A stretch of 13,646 bases of DNA from Candidatus Neomicrothrix sp. UBA4542 (GCA_002388005.1 DGLO01000008.1:1-13646), one strand, 5' to 3'. Positions 1-7,612 are shown, counted from the stretch's first letter. Numbers and translations are program-made. The notes: generated by a model from the sequence alone, not told the origin.

Positions 1-1
1 C

Positions 2-772
2 GGTTACCTCGCAGTCATTCCTCGCGGGGTGAAATTTTCCGTTGACCTGCTCGACGCAACTGCTCGAGGTTACGTCTGCGAAAACTATGGAACGGCCTTT
101 GATCTTCCCGAGCACGGTTTACTCGGCCCCGATGCCAACGCTCTACCGAGAGACTTTGAATATCCGATAGCGAACTACGACCGCGATGACAACCCCACGA
201 AGCTGGTGGCGAAAATAAGCGGTCAGTTATACGCGACCGAGCTAAGTCATTCGCCTTTCGACGTTGTTGCCTGGCACGGAAACCTTTCTCCATATCGGTA
301 CGAATTGCGCCGCTTCTGCGCCGTGGGACCAGTCATCTTCGACCATCCCGACCCATCTATCTGGACGCTTCTGTCATCAGCTTCTGACACAGCCGGGACT
401 GCAAACATGGACTTCATTCTGTTCCGAGAGCATTGGCGGGTCGCCGAACACACCTTTCGACCGCCTTGGTTTCATTCGAACGTAATGAGTGAACTCATGG
501 GTCTGGTTGACGGAATTTACGATGCGAAAGCTGAGGGGTTTCTGCCGGGTGGCATCTCAATTCATAATTCATTCATTCCTCACGGCCCTGATGAGGCAGC
601 GTACGAGTCAGCTACCCAGGCGGATTTAGGTCCCGTGAAGGGCCCCGATTCTCTCGCTGTGATGTGGGAGTCTCGTTACCGATGGGCCCCCACATCCTGG
701 GCTATGGCTTTGACCGAATTGCAGGCTGATTACCCCGAACGGTGGGCAAACCTGAGTCGCGAGTACGACTAG
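2..772 (+). CDS. hmgA: Homogentisate 1,2-dioxygenase, 5'-truncated by the window edge
   Basis: This enzyme opens the ring of homogentisate with O2 to give maleylacetoacetate, in tyrosine and phenylalanine breakdown; it is a cytoplasmic non-heme Fe(II) cupin. The frame is open from base 2, so the N-terminal part lies outside the window. The GTG at 29 is an internal valine in the conserved stretch IPRGVKFSVD, not a start. Counting from that codon, the expected active-site pattern is complete: the base histidine in FDHPDPS (H106), and the iron ligands H149 and E155 in FHSNVMSEL and H185 in IPHGPD. FRPPWFH and FLPGG are also family hallmarks. About 257 of the usual 400 or so residues are visible. 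Its TAG stop shares the palindrome CTAG with the stop of the convergent oxidoreductase. The partner genes for maleylacetoacetate and fumarylacetoacetate are not in view. The family call is secure. Confidence 0.95.
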   Translation, partial: GYLAVIPRGVKFSVDLLDATARGYVCENYGTAFDLPEHGLLGPDANALPRDFEYPIANYDRDDNPTKLVAKISGQLYATELSHSPFDVVAWHGNLSPYRYELRRFCAVGPVIFDHPDPSIWTLLSSASDTAGTANMDFILFREHWRVAEHTFRPPWFHSNVMSELMGLVDGIYDAKAEGFLPGGISIHNSFIPHGPDEAAYESATQADLGPVKGPDSLAVMWESRYRWAPTSWAMALTELQADYPERWANLSREYD

Positions 773-2052
773 GCAAAGACCCCTCCGGAGGTCGCGAGGG
801 GAGTCCGATCGATCGCGAAAAGATCATCCCGGATATCGGGATCAAACGGGGCTTCCGTGCCGGTAATTGCACGCGCCACCATCGCCCCAATTCCGGGAGC
901 GAGTTTGAATCCATGTCCGCTAAAGCCGTTGACCAACCACAACCCTGGAATTTCGCTCGGCCCAACAATCGGGTGGCTGTCTTGTTCATTGATCGTGTAC
1001 AAACCGCTGGTTCCGGTCGTGGTGCCGACGTGTCGCACTCCAGGTGCGCGATGTTGAAAGGCCGCCAACGTCGCCTCAACACATTCCCGGTCCGGGTTCG
1101 TACGGAAGTCGTCTGGATCGCTAGTCGACGCCATAAAACGAGGAATTTCGGGAGACACCAAGAGGATCTGTTTGCCGCTCCGTTCGATGCGGTAACAGCC
1201 GTCGGTGCTCCCATCGAAAGTAATCGGCAAGTGGGGGTCCGTATCTCCCCACTCCCTAAAAACCAGTTGAACTCGCGTCGGGGTCAGCGTCCATCTCCGC
1301 TGGGCACCAGCTTTTTCGTTTATTTGATTGCACCAGGGGCCCGCGGCGTTGACCACCAGCCCACAAGTCACCTCATCACCCGTATCCAATCGAACTCCAA
1401 CGACGTGGCCCCTGTCGCTCACAATGTCCGTTACTCCGGTGCCAAAGCGGACATCTACTCCTTCTCTTTCCGAGGCCGCGACCAGATCAGCGTTTGCGCC
1501 AGCGGGATCGGCAATACCCGCTTCAACTTCGTACAGGAAAGATTCGCCTTGGCGACATTGATGATTATCGAGGGCTTCGAAATCAACAGGTGCAACGCAC
1601 AGGTCCAACTCCGGCCAACGATCCAACACGTCACTCGCTGAAAGAATCTCCACAGCGACACCATTGCTGTGCAATCTCGTGTACTCGGCAGCAAGCTGGT
1701 CCGTGGTCCGATCAAAAATCCAGAGCGCACCCATTTGCCTGTAATCACTAATGGGTTCACTAAGGCCCGTGAACTCATCCCAAGATCGGTACGCCAACTG
1801 GCTGCAATACGCCAGCCGGACGACCTCGGGAACCGTGTAGCGGCACCGAGAGATAGCCACCGAAGCGCCCGTGGAACCTGTAGCTGGTCCAGGCGCCTTA
1901 TCGACCATTAGGACTTTCAAGTGGCTTCGACGAGTGATTTGGTACGCGACCGAGGAACCTATGATTCCGGCGCCGACAACGACGACGTCAACATGGGAGT
2001 GTTGCGGGGGCTCCATAGCGTCAGTCTTGCCCACAAATTCGCGACGAGCCAT
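769..2052 (-). CDS. FAD-dependent oxidoreductase, DAO family (glycine/sarcosine oxidase-like)
   Basis: This is a 427-residue flavoprotein of the D-amino-acid oxidase fold, whose members oxidise amines or amino acids such as sarcosine, dimethylglycine or glycine. The N-terminal Rossmann motif is VVVGAGIIGSS (residues 24-34), followed by the acidic ribose-binding D51 and a TGSTGASVA segment at about 58-66 where DAO proteins contact FAD. The C-terminal hallmark VNGFSGHGFKLAPG is present. The ATG at 2052 is preferred because AAGG lies 7 bases upstream; an in-frame ATG at 2016 just before the dinucleotide-binding strand has only a weak GGGCAAG. The gene follows the shikimate-kinase-like gene on the same strand after 112 bases and overlaps the hmgA stop by 4 bases. 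The substrate cannot be told from sequence, and a demethylating or amine-oxidising role is only family inference. Confidence 0.88.
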   Translation of the reverse strand: MARREFVGKTDAMEPPQHSHVDVVVVGAGIIGSSVAYQITRRSHLKVLMVDKAPGPATGSTGASVAISRCRYTVPEVVRLAYCSQLAYRSWDEFTGLSEPISDYRQMGALWIFDRTTDQLAAEYTRLHSNGVAVEILSASDVLDRWPELDLCVAPVDFEALDNHQCRQGESFLYEVEAGIADPAGANADLVAASEREGVDVRFGTGVTDIVSDRGHVVGVRLDTGDEVTCGLVVNAAGPWCNQINEKAGAQRRWTLTPTRVQLVFREWGDTDPHLPITFDGSTDGCYRIERSGKQILLVSPEIPRFMASTSDPDDFRTNPDRECVEATLAAFQHRAPGVRHVGTTTGTSGLYTINEQDSHPIVGPSEIPGLWLVNGFSGHGFKLAPGIGAMVARAITGTEAPFDPDIRDDLFAIDRTPLATSGGVFA

Positions 2053-2164
2053 CAGTGGCCTTACAACCCTTTGCTTCGTCGGAATACTTACCCGATCAAT
2101 TCCTCTTTCGGTCGTCTAGCTACGACTCGCAACATTCACAGTTGAACAACGATTGTGGCGTCTC

Positions 2165-2683
2165 TCAACCACGACTCAGCAAAGTTTCAATGTGTTCCAC
2201 AACTTCGGTAATAGTTCTACCGTCGGTGTCGACTTGCTGAAATCTGCTGTAGGCCGCGCTTCGTTCTCGGTAGAGCTGCTCCAACGCCGTTTCATCAGAA
2301 TCCGCTAATAGTGGTCTCACCGCGCCACCTTCATCGTTCAGATATCGACGCCTGATTTCGCTGATGGAGGCGGTAAGGCAGAAAACTCTTCCGTTCAAGC
2401 CCAACGCGGCGGCGCAGCCGCGATCCAGCATCATGCGGCCGCCGGTCGCAATCACCAGATCGGTGGTTCCTTCAAGTTCCGAAGCTATGTCGCGTTCCAT
2501 CTCTCGAAACGAGGTTTCTCCTTGCGTAGCAAAGATTTCTGCAATTGAGCCATGCCGCTCGACGATCATTTCGTCTGTATCCAAGAACAGCATCCCCCGC
2601 CGGTCAGCGAGCAAACGACCGACGGTTGACTTTCCTGTCGCCATAAAGCCAGTTAGTACAACGTTAGATTCGTTGACAGCCAC
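2165..2683 (-). CDS. Shikimate-kinase-like P-loop kinase with an altered glycine loop
   Basis: Shikimate kinase (AroK/AroL) phosphorylates shikimate 3-OH in aromatic amino acid synthesis. Counting from a GTG at 2683 the protein is 172 residues, the usual length. Visible motifs are Walker A GFMATGKST (12-20), the substrate-binding DTD (35-37), the FRxxE-type SFREMER (58-64), RPLL (123-126) in the lid, and RERSAAY (139-145). One departure stands out: the invariant GGG that contacts shikimate reads G81-G82-R83. The frame stays open upstream to 2812, but that stretch does not look like kinase sequence and overlaps the divergent permease gene. A GTG at 2707 is another possible start. Neither GTG has a Shine-Dalgarno; a TACCCT box 7 bases before 2683 hints at leaderless translation. 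No other shikimate-pathway gene is adjacent, so it may act on another hydroxy acid. The family is clear, the substrate is not. Confidence 0.82.
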   Translation of the reverse strand: MAVNESNVVLTGFMATGKSTVGRLLADRRGMLFLDTDEMIVERHGSIAEIFATQGETSFREMERDIASELEGTTDLVIATGGRMMLDRGCAAALGLNGRVFCLTASISEIRRRYLNDEGGAVRPLLADSDETALEQLYRERSAAYSRFQQVDTDGRTITEVVEHIETLLSRG

Positions 2684-2690
2684 AGTTAAC

Positions 2691-2696
2691 AGGGTA
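2691..2696 (-). promoter_or_regulatory. Candidate -10 box for a leaderless kinase transcript
   Basis: On the minus strand TACCCT matches the actinobacterial TANNNT -10 pattern and ends 7 bases before the GTG at 2683, which would place the transcript start at or next to the start codon. No convincing -35 box is visible. The prediction rests on position and on the lack of any Shine-Dalgarno. Confidence 0.3.
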
Positions 2697-2748
2697 CGGG
2701 GAAGCACTGGTTGAGGATCTAGAGATTTCGTAGGGCACCCTAGGTTCC

Positions 2749-3468
2749 GTGTCTGTCGGGGAGTACCTCTTAGCCCTTGGGGTCTTAGCCATAGGTTGCG
2801 GGGTTCAATCAACTTTGGGTATCGGTGCGGCTCTCGTCGCGGGACCGACTTTGATGACGATCGATTCCGCTCTGTTACCGGGACCGATGTTGGTGATGGC
2901 CATGATCGTCAATGTTCGCAACGCTGTCGGAGATCGCGCGTCAACTGATGTCGGTGCGTGGAAGCGAGCTGTTTTGGGTTCTCCGCTTGGGTTGGCAGCA
3001 GGGATCGTGGTTCTCGCCTTATTGGAGCAGGGAACACTCGCTATCGTCGTGAGTTCCTTCGTTCTTGGAGCAGTCGCGTTGCAGCTGGTTGGTCTCCGCC
3101 CTCCAGGCGGAGCGGTTTCTCATTACTTAGCAGGCGCCGCGACAGCGTTTTCTTCAACCGTCGCCGCTCTTCCAGGACCGATGTTCGTGATCTTTCACGG
3201 GCATCGAGACCCCGGGACGGTGAGAGGTACGATGGCTGCTTTCATGCTGGTCGCAACCCCAACAATTTTGACGGTGCTCGCGCTTAATGGACAGTTCGGG
3301 CTGCGCCACCTAACGCTCGCCGCTGTCCTGTGCCCGGGCATGTTCCTTGGACTGGGGCTAGGTCGGGTGTTACGACCATTAATCAAAGGACATTGGTTTC
3401 GGGTGGTGATTCTCGCCGTTGCGTCGTCCAGCGCGGCCCTGGTACTAGTCAGGGAAATAGCTTTCTAG
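2749..3468 (+). CDS. TauE/SafE-family membrane permease (putative sulfite/organosulfonate exporter)
   Basis: This 239-residue, strongly hydrophobic protein has about seven to eight membrane segments. It has the two-half layout of TauE/SafE proteins, whose characterised members move sulfite, sulfoacetate or related anions across the inner membrane. Family-like features are the N-terminal Gly-rich helix ending in QSTLGIG (about 20-26), a GPMLVMAM segment, and its counterpart in the second half, ALPGPMFVIFHG, where prolines break the membrane helices. The start is a GTG at 2749 without a clear Shine-Dalgarno; the next possible in-frame start would remove the first membrane helix. It diverges from the kinase gene and runs head-on into the sulfatase gene, with 3 bases between the two stops. 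That position makes export of sulfite or sulfate from sulfatase action an attractive idea, but it is not in the same operon, and the transported ion is inferred only. Confidence 0.8.
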   Translation: MSVGEYLLALGVLAIGCGVQSTLGIGAALVAGPTLMTIDSALLPGPMLVMAMIVNVRNAVGDRASTDVGAWKRAVLGSPLGLAAGIVVLALLEQGTLAIVVSSFVLGAVALQLVGLRPPGGAVSHYLAGAATAFSSTVAALPGPMFVIFHGHRDPGTVRGTMAAFMLVATPTILTVLALNGQFGLRHLTLAAVLCPGMFLGLGLGRVLRPLIKGHWFRVVILAVASSSAALVLVREIAF

Positions 3469-3471
3469 GGT

Positions 3472-5130
3472 CTAAAAGAGTTCGCCCCGCATGCCAGCCG
3501 ACAATTCTTGTTCATCCCAGTACCCAATCATGATGCCGCGTTTGGCGGTGCCACCCGGCACAGTTGTAGCGGTAATCATTTCGTCGCTATAGGTAGTGTC
3601 ATGGTGGCGGCTACGAAACCATTCGAAAAGTTGTTCGTGAAGATCGGCGACGACTGACTCAAGGCTCGGGTCATCGAAGCGGTCACATTGCTCGCAGGGG
3701 TCTTCATCTAAATCGTAAAGAAGGTTCGAGCCAATCTCGCTCAACACATACTTGAATCGATCGTTGCGAAGCATCGTGGCCCGCCGCCGCCGGGGCTCGG
3801 TCGTGGCCCCCAAATGATTCGACATCTCCAAGAACCCCCAATCCGCTTCACAGACAGCGAACTCTCGTCGAGTACCACGCTCACCGCGTAAAAGCGGAAG
3901 CAAAGACTCCCCTTCAAGCCACTGCCTCCGAGTCTCGTTCTCCCCTCCTAGCGCTTCGATAAACGTCGGCAATAAGTCGATTGCCTCAACCAACTCGTTC
4001 GATGTTGTACCTCGGGTGACATCGGCCTGCGAGCGAGGATCAACGATGATCATTGGCACTCGAACAACCTCCTCGTTAATCCAGTCCTTCTCGCCCATCC
4101 AATGATCACCCATGTACTCGCCGTGATCAGAAGTGAAAACCACCATGGTGTCATCTAGCCGCCCGAGGCGTTCCAATTCACCAAACAGTCGCCCTAAGTG
4201 ATCATCGATCTGTTTCACCAGGCCTAAATAAGTGGGCAGAACTAACCGGCGAGTTTCCGGCCTCGACATTGCTCTGCCGATCCGAGACTGTTGGAGGGCG
4301 CGGATCACCGGGTGCATCGTTTCGAGCTCGGCTTCAGTTCTATTTGGCGCCGGCATCTCCTCGCCTGCGTACATGTCGTGGTACGGAGCGGACACCACGT
4401 AGGGCCAGTGAGGCTTGATGTAGCTCAGATGAAGACACCAACGTTCGTCACCCGCTCGTCGAATGAATTCGATGGCCCGATCGGTCATATAAGCCGTTTC
4501 GGAAAGTTCGTCGGGCACCACCGCCGGAAATGGTGCAGATCTCAGCAGCCACCCTGAACAAAGTTTCCCGTCGGCGTCGATGACACTGTTCGCTGCGGTG
4601 TGCCAAGGATTATCCCCGTCAAAACCGTGAGACCGAAGGAATTCGTTATACGGGAGGTCACCAGGGACGCGAGCATCTGGATGCAGACCGTCGTCGTGTT
4701 CTTCTGCCTCGAAACCGCATTCGGAGAGAAACATCCACTCTGGAGAGTTCGCTGGAATGGCCAGTCGTTTACGCGCTGCCTCATCTGCAGCCATGTGCGT
4801 CTTGCCAACCAACACGGTTCGCACATCAAGCTCCCGTAAATGGTCACCCATAGTTTTCTGCGTGACTTCTAGGGGCACCTGATTCCATCTTGATCCATGA
4901 CTAACGACGTAACGCCCGGTGTAATAACTCATGCGAGACGATCCGCATACGGCGCCGTTGACGAAAGCGCGATCGAATCGGACACCTTTTTCGGCGAGGC
5001 GATCAATGTTGGGAGTTTCAAGAAAAGGGTGCCCGACGCATCCCAACGCGTCCCAACGAAGCTGATCACACATAATGAAAAGAACGTTGCGCAACCCAGG
5101 TTCAGCCGCATTACCGTCGATCGTGGTCAT
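3472..5130 (-). CDS. Formylglycine-dependent sulfatase-like hydrolase
   Basis: This 552-residue member of the alkaline phosphatase superfamily is close to arylsulfatases and phosphonate monoester hydrolases, which split sulfate or phosphonate esters using a cysteine converted to formylglycine. The site is AVCGSSRMSYYTGR with C62 as nucleophile and R66. Other catalytic positions are in place: D22 in MCDQLR, K110 and H112 in GKTHM, H241 in KPHWPY, D335-H336 in TSDHGEYMGDHW, and K348 in GEKDW. The motif is C-x-S-x-R where C-x-P/A-x-R is usual. There is no signal peptide, so the protein is probably cytoplasmic. The ATG overlaps the stop of the upstream FMN oxidase in ATGA, and GAGGT lies 9 bases before it, so translation is coupled. 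No formylglycine-generating enzyme is in the window. Whether it is a sulfatase or a phosphonate/phosphodiester hydrolase cannot be decided here. Confidence 0.9.
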   Translation of the reverse strand: MTTIDGNAAEPGLRNVLFIMCDQLRWDALGCVGHPFLETPNIDRLAEKGVRFDRAFVNGAVCGSSRMSYYTGRYVVSHGSRWNQVPLEVTQKTMGDHLRELDVRTVLVGKTHMAADEAARKRLAIPANSPEWMFLSECGFEAEEHDDGLHPDARVPGDLPYNEFLRSHGFDGDNPWHTAANSVIDADGKLCSGWLLRSAPFPAVVPDELSETAYMTDRAIEFIRRAGDERWCLHLSYIKPHWPYVVSAPYHDMYAGEEMPAPNRTEAELETMHPVIRALQQSRIGRAMSRPETRRLVLPTYLGLVKQIDDHLGRLFGELERLGRLDDTMVVFTSDHGEYMGDHWMGEKDWINEEVVRVPMIIVDPRSQADVTRGTTSNELVEAIDLLPTFIEALGGENETRRQWLEGESLLPLLRGERGTRREFAVCEADWGFLEMSNHLGATTEPRRRRATMLRNDRFKYVLSEIGSNLLYDLDEDPCEQCDRFDDPSLESVVADLHEQLFEWFRSRHHDTTYSDEMITATTVPGGTAKRGIMIGYWDEQELSAGMRGELF

Positions 5131-6344
5131 CGATCACGAACCTCAACCAGGTCTCGATTGAGTTCTTTCACTGATCCGGTACCTGCTAAGGCCATTGTGT
5201 GTTCGACGCCTGATCGCAAAAAATCGAGCACCCAATCAACACCCTTCTCGCCTGCAGCTCCGAGAGCGTAAAAGTACGCGCGCCCGATCATGCATGCATC
5301 GGCTCCGAGGGCCAATGCTTTCACAATGTCGCTTCCTCGCCTCACCCCTCCGTCGCAAATGATCGACGTCCGGCCGCCGACTGCGTCCGCCACTGGCGCC
5401 ACGAGATCTATCGGCGGGGGCGCGTAGTCAAGCTGACGCCCCCCATGGTTCGAGAGAATCACTCCGTCTAACCCCACCTCAGCAGCGATTTCTGCGTCTT
5501 CTACAGTTTGCACTCCCTTAATCATGATCATCCCCGGCCAATGGTCTCGAAACCATTCGATGTCATTCCACGACAACGATGGGTCGAACTGGCTGTTGAT
5601 GTAGTCGGCAAGCGTTACCGGCGTCGAACCATCGCCAACATTGGTGCTGCCTTTCACGTTTGCGAATTGGATCGGGTCGGCACGTAGAAAATCGAGAGTC
5701 CATCTGGGATGACGCACCCCGTCAATCAAGGTGCCCAAGCCGATTTGTGGAGGAAGGCTGAATCCTCGACGGACGTCTCGCTCGCGTCGCCCTAAGACCG
5801 CAGTGTCGACAGTGATCATGATTCCTTCAAACCCCGACCTAGCAGCGCGCTCCAGCATCTCTTTCAGCAGAGGCTTATCGCGCCACACATACACCTGGAA
5901 CCATTTTCGACCGTTGTTCACCGCGGCTATCTCTTCGATAGAACGCGTACCCATTGTTGATAGTGAGTAGGGGATGCCAGCGCGCTCTGCGGCGCGGGCG
6001 ACAGCTAACTCTCCTTGACTGTGCGCGATTCGGTCAAACCCTGTAGGGGCGATCATGAGCGGCAAGGACACTTCGGCGCCCAGCAAGGTGGTGGTGGTGT
6101 CAACCGAAGTCACGTCCCTTAAGACTCGGGGACGGAAGTAGTAGCGGCCAAACGCTGAAACATTTGCCGCTGCCGTGACCTCGTCTTGCGCAGCTCCATC
6201 GATGTAGTCGAAACAACCGGCGGGCAGTCGCCTTTTTGCGACAGCCCTGAGATCATCAACATTGGCAACCTTCGACAGGTTTCGAACCGTGCGGTCGCGC
6301 TCATATGTACGGAATCGAACGACCGACCGCAACGTACTGATCAT
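5127..6344 (-). CDS. FMN-dependent alpha-hydroxy-acid oxidase/dehydrogenase, LldD2-like
   Basis: Enzymes of this TIM-barrel family (lactate, glycolate and mandelate oxidases or dehydrogenases) oxidise L-2-hydroxy acids to 2-oxo acids using FMN. From the ATG at 6344 the protein has 405 residues. Visible markers are FDYIDG with substrate-contacting Y47, APTGFDR in the FMN pocket, QVYVWRD with Y152, IKGVQT with K276, and the catalytic SNHGGRQLD with H300 and R303. The FMN phosphate site is CDGGVRRG followed by GRAY. From recalled sequence it looks most like mycobacterial LldD2. Starts at 6380 (ATG) or 6383 (TTG) would add 12-13 residues; I chose 6344 because GGAGG lies 12 bases upstream and because it leaves room for a promoter opposite the ligA-like gene. 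It is the first gene of a two-gene operon with the sulfatase. Candidate substrates are lactate, mandelate-type or other 2-hydroxy acids. Confidence 0.9.
   Translation of the reverse strand: MISTLRSVVRFRTYERDRTVRNLSKVANVDDLRAVAKRRLPAGCFDYIDGAAQDEVTAAANVSAFGRYYFRPRVLRDVTSVDTTTTLLGAEVSLPLMIAPTGFDRIAHSQGELAVARAAERAGIPYSLSTMGTRSIEEIAAVNNGRKWFQVYVWRDKPLLKEMLERAARSGFEGIMITVDTAVLGRRERDVRRGFSLPPQIGLGTLIDGVRHPRWTLDFLRADPIQFANVKGSTNVGDGSTPVTLADYINSQFDPSLSWNDIEWFRDHWPGMIMIKGVQTVEDAEIAAEVGLDGVILSNHGGRQLDYAPPPIDLVAPVADAVGGRTSIICDGGVRRGSDIVKALALGADACMIGRAYFYALGAAGEKGVDWVLDFLRSGVEHTMALAGTGSVKELNRDLVEVRDR
5140..5144 (-). promoter_or_regulatory. Ribosome binding site of the sulfatase gene
   Basis: GAGGT on the minus strand lies 9 bases before the ATG at 5130 and inside the last codons of the FMN oxidase gene. 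Together with the ATGA start/stop overlap it fixes the sulfatase start and implies translational coupling. Confidence 0.6.
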
Positions 6345-6382
6345 CCCCACAAAGAGCCTCCGGTCTCGAATCGACGTCATCA

Positions 6383-6388
6383 ACCCTA
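6383..6388 (-). promoter_or_regulatory. Candidate -10 box for the FMN oxidase-sulfatase operon
   Basis: TAGGGT on the minus strand would start transcription near 6376 and give a leader of about 30 bases containing GGAGG before the ATG at 6344. It shares two bases with the opposite-strand box of the ligA-like gene. It is a pattern match only. Confidence 0.3.
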
Positions 6389-6392
6389 GAAT
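6387..6392 (+). promoter_or_regulatory. Candidate -10 box for the ligA-like operon
   Basis: TAGAAT lies 8 bases before the GTG at 6401 and there is no good Shine-Dalgarno, so a leaderless or nearly leaderless transcript is suggested. It overlaps the divergent TAGGGT box, giving a back-to-back pair around the shared TA. No clear -35 is seen. Confidence 0.35.
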
Positions 6393-6400
6393 CTGGGCTA

Positions 6401-6763
6401 GTGAGCCTCTACTACGTACAGAAGTTTCTGTTCGAACTTAACCGCGACGAGGGATTCCAGGCCCGGTACGCAAACGATAGACGCGGCGCGCTCGACGGCT
6501 TCGATCTGACAGACGAAGAGGAGCGAGCCCTCATCGAACCCGACATCGGACTACTTTTCCATCTCGGAGTAAACGGACAAATTCTGATGCATTTTGCCGC
6601 TTTGCATTCCATCGAATGGCAGGACTATCTCCAACGCATGCGCGATGGCCTCATCAGTCACGGACCGGTCAGAGAAGGTGTGTACGCAGTAACGGGATAT
6701 GAGGGAGTTGACGCTCATTCCGAGCGCCTAGGTCAGACGAGCAACACCGAAAGGGGTAACTAA
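6401..6763 (+). CDS. LigA-like small subunit of a class III extradiol dioxygenase
   Basis: This 120-residue protein carries the helical LigA domain found in protocatechuate 4,5-dioxygenase alpha subunits and related ring-cleavage enzymes, where it caps the active site of the catalytic beta subunit. The recognisable part is residues 1-75: YYVQKFLFELNRDE, then a DLTDEEERALIEPD turn, then LLFHLGVNGQILMHFA. The last 40 or so residues form a polar tail that I do not recognise. The start is GTG at 6401; it is preferred because it sits right at the beginning of the domain and behind a TAGAAT box. Only 3 bases separate its stop from the LigB-like ATG, as expected for subunits made together. Stand-alone LigA-domain proteins exist, but the adjacent LigB partner makes a two-subunit enzyme likely. 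Confidence 0.85.
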   Translation: MSLYYVQKFLFELNRDEGFQARYANDRRGALDGFDLTDEEERALIEPDIGLLFHLGVNGQILMHFAALHSIEWQDYLQRMRDGLISHGPVREGVYAVTGYEGVDAHSERLGQTSNTERGN

Positions 6764-6766
6764 ACA

Positions 6767-7612
6767 ATGCCGTTGGTCTTCGCAGGTGTCTGTAGTCACG
6801 CACCCGGAATCGTGGGTAGAGCAGATCAAGCCGATCCATCAGCCAAGGACCGCCTATACGAAGCATTTGCGGACATGCGTCAGCGTCTCGAGGCCAGCGA
6901 GCCCGACGCACTCATAGTGGTAGCAGCGGAACACTTCGCAAACTTTTTTATGAACAACATGCCCAGCTTTGCTATGGGAATGGCGGACTATTACGAAGGG
7001 CCCATCGAGAACCCAGATTGGCTGGGGATTCAAAAAACTCAGATTCCCGGCAATCGTTCTCTATCGGAACGCTTGATCCGAAAGGTTATGGAACGGACCG
7101 ATCTCAGCTACGCAGAAGAATGGAAATTCGACCACGGGATAATGGTCCCGTTACATTTCTTGACCCCTAGCTATGACCTTCCAATTATCCCAGCAAACAT
7201 CAACTGCCAAGGTCCCCCGCTCGCCCCTTTGCATCGAGCGTGGGCCTTCGGACAGGCCTTGCGCGACGCCGCGGACTCAGTCCCTGAACGCGTCGCCCTA
7301 ATCGGTACCGGCGGAATAAGTCATTGGCCCGCAACTCCCGACAGCGGAAAGATCAACGAGAGCTGGGACCGCAAGTTCTTAGACGAATGGTCGCGTTGCG
7401 ACAAAGAGGCGATGCTGTCCTACGGCGATAGCCAGTCATACCTCGATGCCGGGCAGGGCGCATTTGAAATTCGAACGTTCATGACCGTTTCTGCAGCAAC
7501 CGAAGGCGCCCCAGGCATTGTTCACTTCTACGAACCAATCCCTATCTTCGCTGTGGGTTGCACCATCGGCACGATAGATCTCGACGCTCCTCAACTACCG
7601 TCAGTTCACTAA
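6767..7612 (+). CDS. LigB-like catalytic subunit of a class III extradiol dioxygenase
   Basis: This 281-residue protein belongs to the LigB superfamily, Fe(II) enzymes that cleave catechol-type rings next to the hydroxyl pair. The three iron ligands of LigB have clear counterparts: H11 in VCSHAPG, H56 in AAEHFANFF, and E234 in GAFEIRTF. The second-shell and acid/base histidines are also there, H123 in FDHGIMVPLHF and H186 in GTGGISHWP. NMPSFAMG matches the segment after the second histidine in protocatechuate 4,5-dioxygenase. AAGGGG lies 12 bases before the ATG, and the gene directly follows its LigA-like partner. No 4-oxalmesaconate, CHMS dehydrogenase or PDC hydrolase gene accompanies it, so protocatechuate is not established as substrate. 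Gallate-type, homoprotocatechuate, dihydroxyphenylpropionate or aminophenol substrates remain open. Confidence 0.9.
   Translation: MPLVFAGVCSHAPGIVGRADQADPSAKDRLYEAFADMRQRLEASEPDALIVVAAEHFANFFMNNMPSFAMGMADYYEGPIENPDWLGIQKTQIPGNRSLSERLIRKVMERTDLSYAEEWKFDHGIMVPLHFLTPSYDLPIIPANINCQGPPLAPLHRAWAFGQALRDAADSVPERVALIGTGGISHWPATPDSGKINESWDRKFLDEWSRCDKEAMLSYGDSQSYLDAGQGAFEIRTFMTVSAATEGAPGIVHFYEPIPIFAVGCTIGTIDLDAPQLPSVH

Noticed and set aside
742..1641. A 299-codon plus-strand open frame
   Set aside because: It lies opposite the FAD oxidoreductase, whose protein has clear family motifs. The plus-strand product is rich in Arg, Pro and Ser with no recognisable domain, as expected for an antisense shadow.
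2111..2126. Short inverted repeat GTCGT-CTAGCT-ACGAC upstream of the FAD oxidoreductase gene
   Set aside because: Five-base arms with a six-base centre are expected by chance many times in a window of this size; there is no T-run or promoter placement to support an operator or terminator.
2684..2812. N-terminal extension of the shikimate-kinase-like gene to an ATG at 2812
   Set aside because: The extra 43 residues do not resemble kinase sequence, would make the protein longer than the family, and overlap the divergent permease gene by 64 bases.
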